Of a stretch of 32,605 bases of DNA, positions 31,701 to 32,605 are shown in pieces. The stretch spans positions 134,106 to 166,710 of the forward strand of contig KN883008.1 of assembly GCA_000934455.1 (NCBI GenBank). The letters are read 5' to 3'. The stretch comes from Apostichopus parvimensis. Its lineage: Eukaryota > Echinodermata > Holothuroidea > Aspidochirotida > Stichopodidae. Below the pieces are notes generated by a model that was not told the DNA's origin, searched no databases, and worked only from the letters and a program-made list of their open reading frames with translations. Made by a program: the position numbers and the translations under genes. The number at the start of each line of letters is the position of its first letter. Position 1 is the stretch's first letter.

Positions 31701-32129
31701 CTGGATGATGACCACCTAGCAAAGAATCTACAAAATCTAAATTTGATAGTATTTGCTGTTCTCACTCTTTCGAGTTCAAAGTGTCAAAGTGTCTTCGAAA
31801 TCATCACATGGAACTGTTGCTTGAGTGAATAATGAATGAATCAGAAGGAAACAGTTTACACAACTGTTGTAATGAAATTCCACCAGATGTATGAGCGTTT
31901 TATGTATGACATAAGAACGAATCTCCTAATATTTGAGTATTAGAGATGAGATTTGACCCACACTCTTTTATGACAATATACCCAGGCTTTAGTTACGAGT
32001 GAAGGTGATGGGAATGCAAGGATTTTGTGTAATTATTATTCACTCGTAAGAACAGTGGACATTTTACAGACAATACCCGTTACTCAGCTTTTCGGTTTGA
32101 TTTTATCACATTTTTATACTGTAATAATT
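28751..32129. other. Intergenic stretch without supported genes
   Basis: Several open frames of 60-90 codons occur (for example 28912-29175, 29769-29969 minus, 30257-30451), but none has both splice borders or a known motif. The only longer one is listed separately at 31225-31632. Confidence 0.45.
31225..31632 (+). CDS. Unrecognised 135-codon open frame
   Basis: Open for 135 codons in an AT-rich background, which is at the upper end of what chance gives in a window this size. The first codon is GTG and the ATG codons lie further inside, so no good start is evident. The translation has a hydrophobic stretch (about residues 22-50) and is rich in His, Tyr and Phe. It matches no family I know. 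A minus-strand frame overlaps it (31476-31715), part of which is framed by AG/GT borders (CTTTGCTAG ... CAACAG/GTGGAT). Either may be chance. Confidence 0.18.
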   Translation: MADYHHSYARATSLGHSWVIIARSLFPCILFFPLTIPKMYFLMLLWVTLRANTFHISNLKRFDTYKLLLFIGTGHVRHVAICRHYFVRNKKHRCSFIVDNKYCWKYSHFKTSINPYICALQHFTNFISLCPLAVG

Positions 32130-32475
32130 CTGGAGAATTTCTTTTAACACCAATCGAATATTCCTTAAGCGAATAGCTCATAATTCCAATTCGATCCTTA
32201 TTATTTCCTCACGGTAGATAATAGTATCAATGACAATGACACTCGCCAAATGTGCAATCATGCTAACGTACTGAACGTGTACCCAACATTATATGCCAAT
32301 ACCATTCAATTTTCTTGACGATAACAATGTCCAAAGTGCGAAATCATTTTCACTATTTTGCCTTTTGCATGTCATTGATACTATTATCTACAGTGAGGTA
32401 ATATTAAGAATCGAATTGGAATTATGAGCTACTCGCTTAAGGAATATTCGATTGGTGCAAAAAGAAATTCTCCAG
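32130..32475. mobile_element. MITE-like element with 105-bp terminal inverted repeats
   Basis: Left arm 32130-32234 and right arm 32371-32475 are exact-length reverse complements with 7 mismatches and no gaps, counted by eye. The ends are CTGGAGAATTTC / GAAATTCTCCAG. The 136-base centre has no coding capacity. The size and lack of transposase fit a non-autonomous DNA transposon. The superfamily is unknown because no clear target-site duplication is seen at the borders. Confidence 0.88.
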
Positions 32476-32605
32476 GTATGTCTCTTAGTTTGACCAATTC
32501 ATCGAGTGGATGAAATTGGAACCTTCCCCTCCAAATGCTGCCTTAAACAGTTACCGCAAGTAAGAAGCCGGATAACAAGCAACGAAAACAAGAATTGTCA
32601 AATAA

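Noticed and set aside
1..32605. Prokaryote-like systems (CRISPR, toxin-antitoxin, phage, operons)
   Set aside because: No direct-repeat spacer array, ribosome-binding sites or tightly spaced genes; the gene structure is clearly eukaryotic.

Overview
The window looks like nuclear DNA from a marine invertebrate deuterostome, most likely an echinoderm. The base composition is AT-rich. Coding sequence is split into short exons with GT-AG introns. The telomere-type motif is TTAGGG. There are tRNA-derived SINEs, L1/Tx1-like LINE relics, a hAT-like relic and MITE-like inverted repeats, and gene density is low. No prokaryotic operon, CRISPR array or rRNA is visible. The echinoderm assignment is an inference from gene style and repeats and is not proven by any single feature.

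Layout. Positions 1-2640 are repeats: a 21-bp minisatellite, then a broken L1/Tx1-like LINE (ORF1 scrap, endonuclease start, far C-terminal end of ORF2) with a tRNA-derived SINE between the ORF1 and ORF2 scraps. Positions 3652-9507 hold the one clearly complete gene, on the minus strand: a four-exon UDP-glucuronosyltransferase-like gene coding for 526 residues, with signal peptide, catalytic His39/Asp150 pair, C-terminal membrane anchor and a KxKxx ER-retrieval tail. Its 3.5-kb first intron carries, on the opposite strand, the 3' end of a member of an expanded uncharacterised animal gene family, and a small head-to-head telomeric motif.

Positions 9508-18071 are mostly non-coding. They hold tentative minus-strand exons at 13462-13728 and 14230-14391, simple repeats, and an apparent poly(A)-only insertion. 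Two minus-strand exons, 25861-25984 and 18072-18279, fit each other in splice phase and together encode the acidic C-terminus of an unrecognised protein. A plus-strand phase 1-1 exon (22789-22917) lies in their shared intron. The rest is intergenic or intronic sequence with a hAT-like relic (near 23.7 kb), an inverted-repeat element (26.2-26.6 kb), a full-length SINE copy (28.5 kb) and a 346-bp MITE-like element with 105-bp terminal inverted repeats (32130-32475).

The genes show no evident shared pathway. The UGT would act in the ER lumen on small lipophilic molecules. The most unusual points are the UGT's Gln in place of the usual phosphate-binding His, a tandem repeat that copies its exon-2 splice donor, a SINE family whose body carries three conserved stem-loops, two of them with classic stable tetraloops, and strong local enrichment of the palindrome TAGGCCTA.
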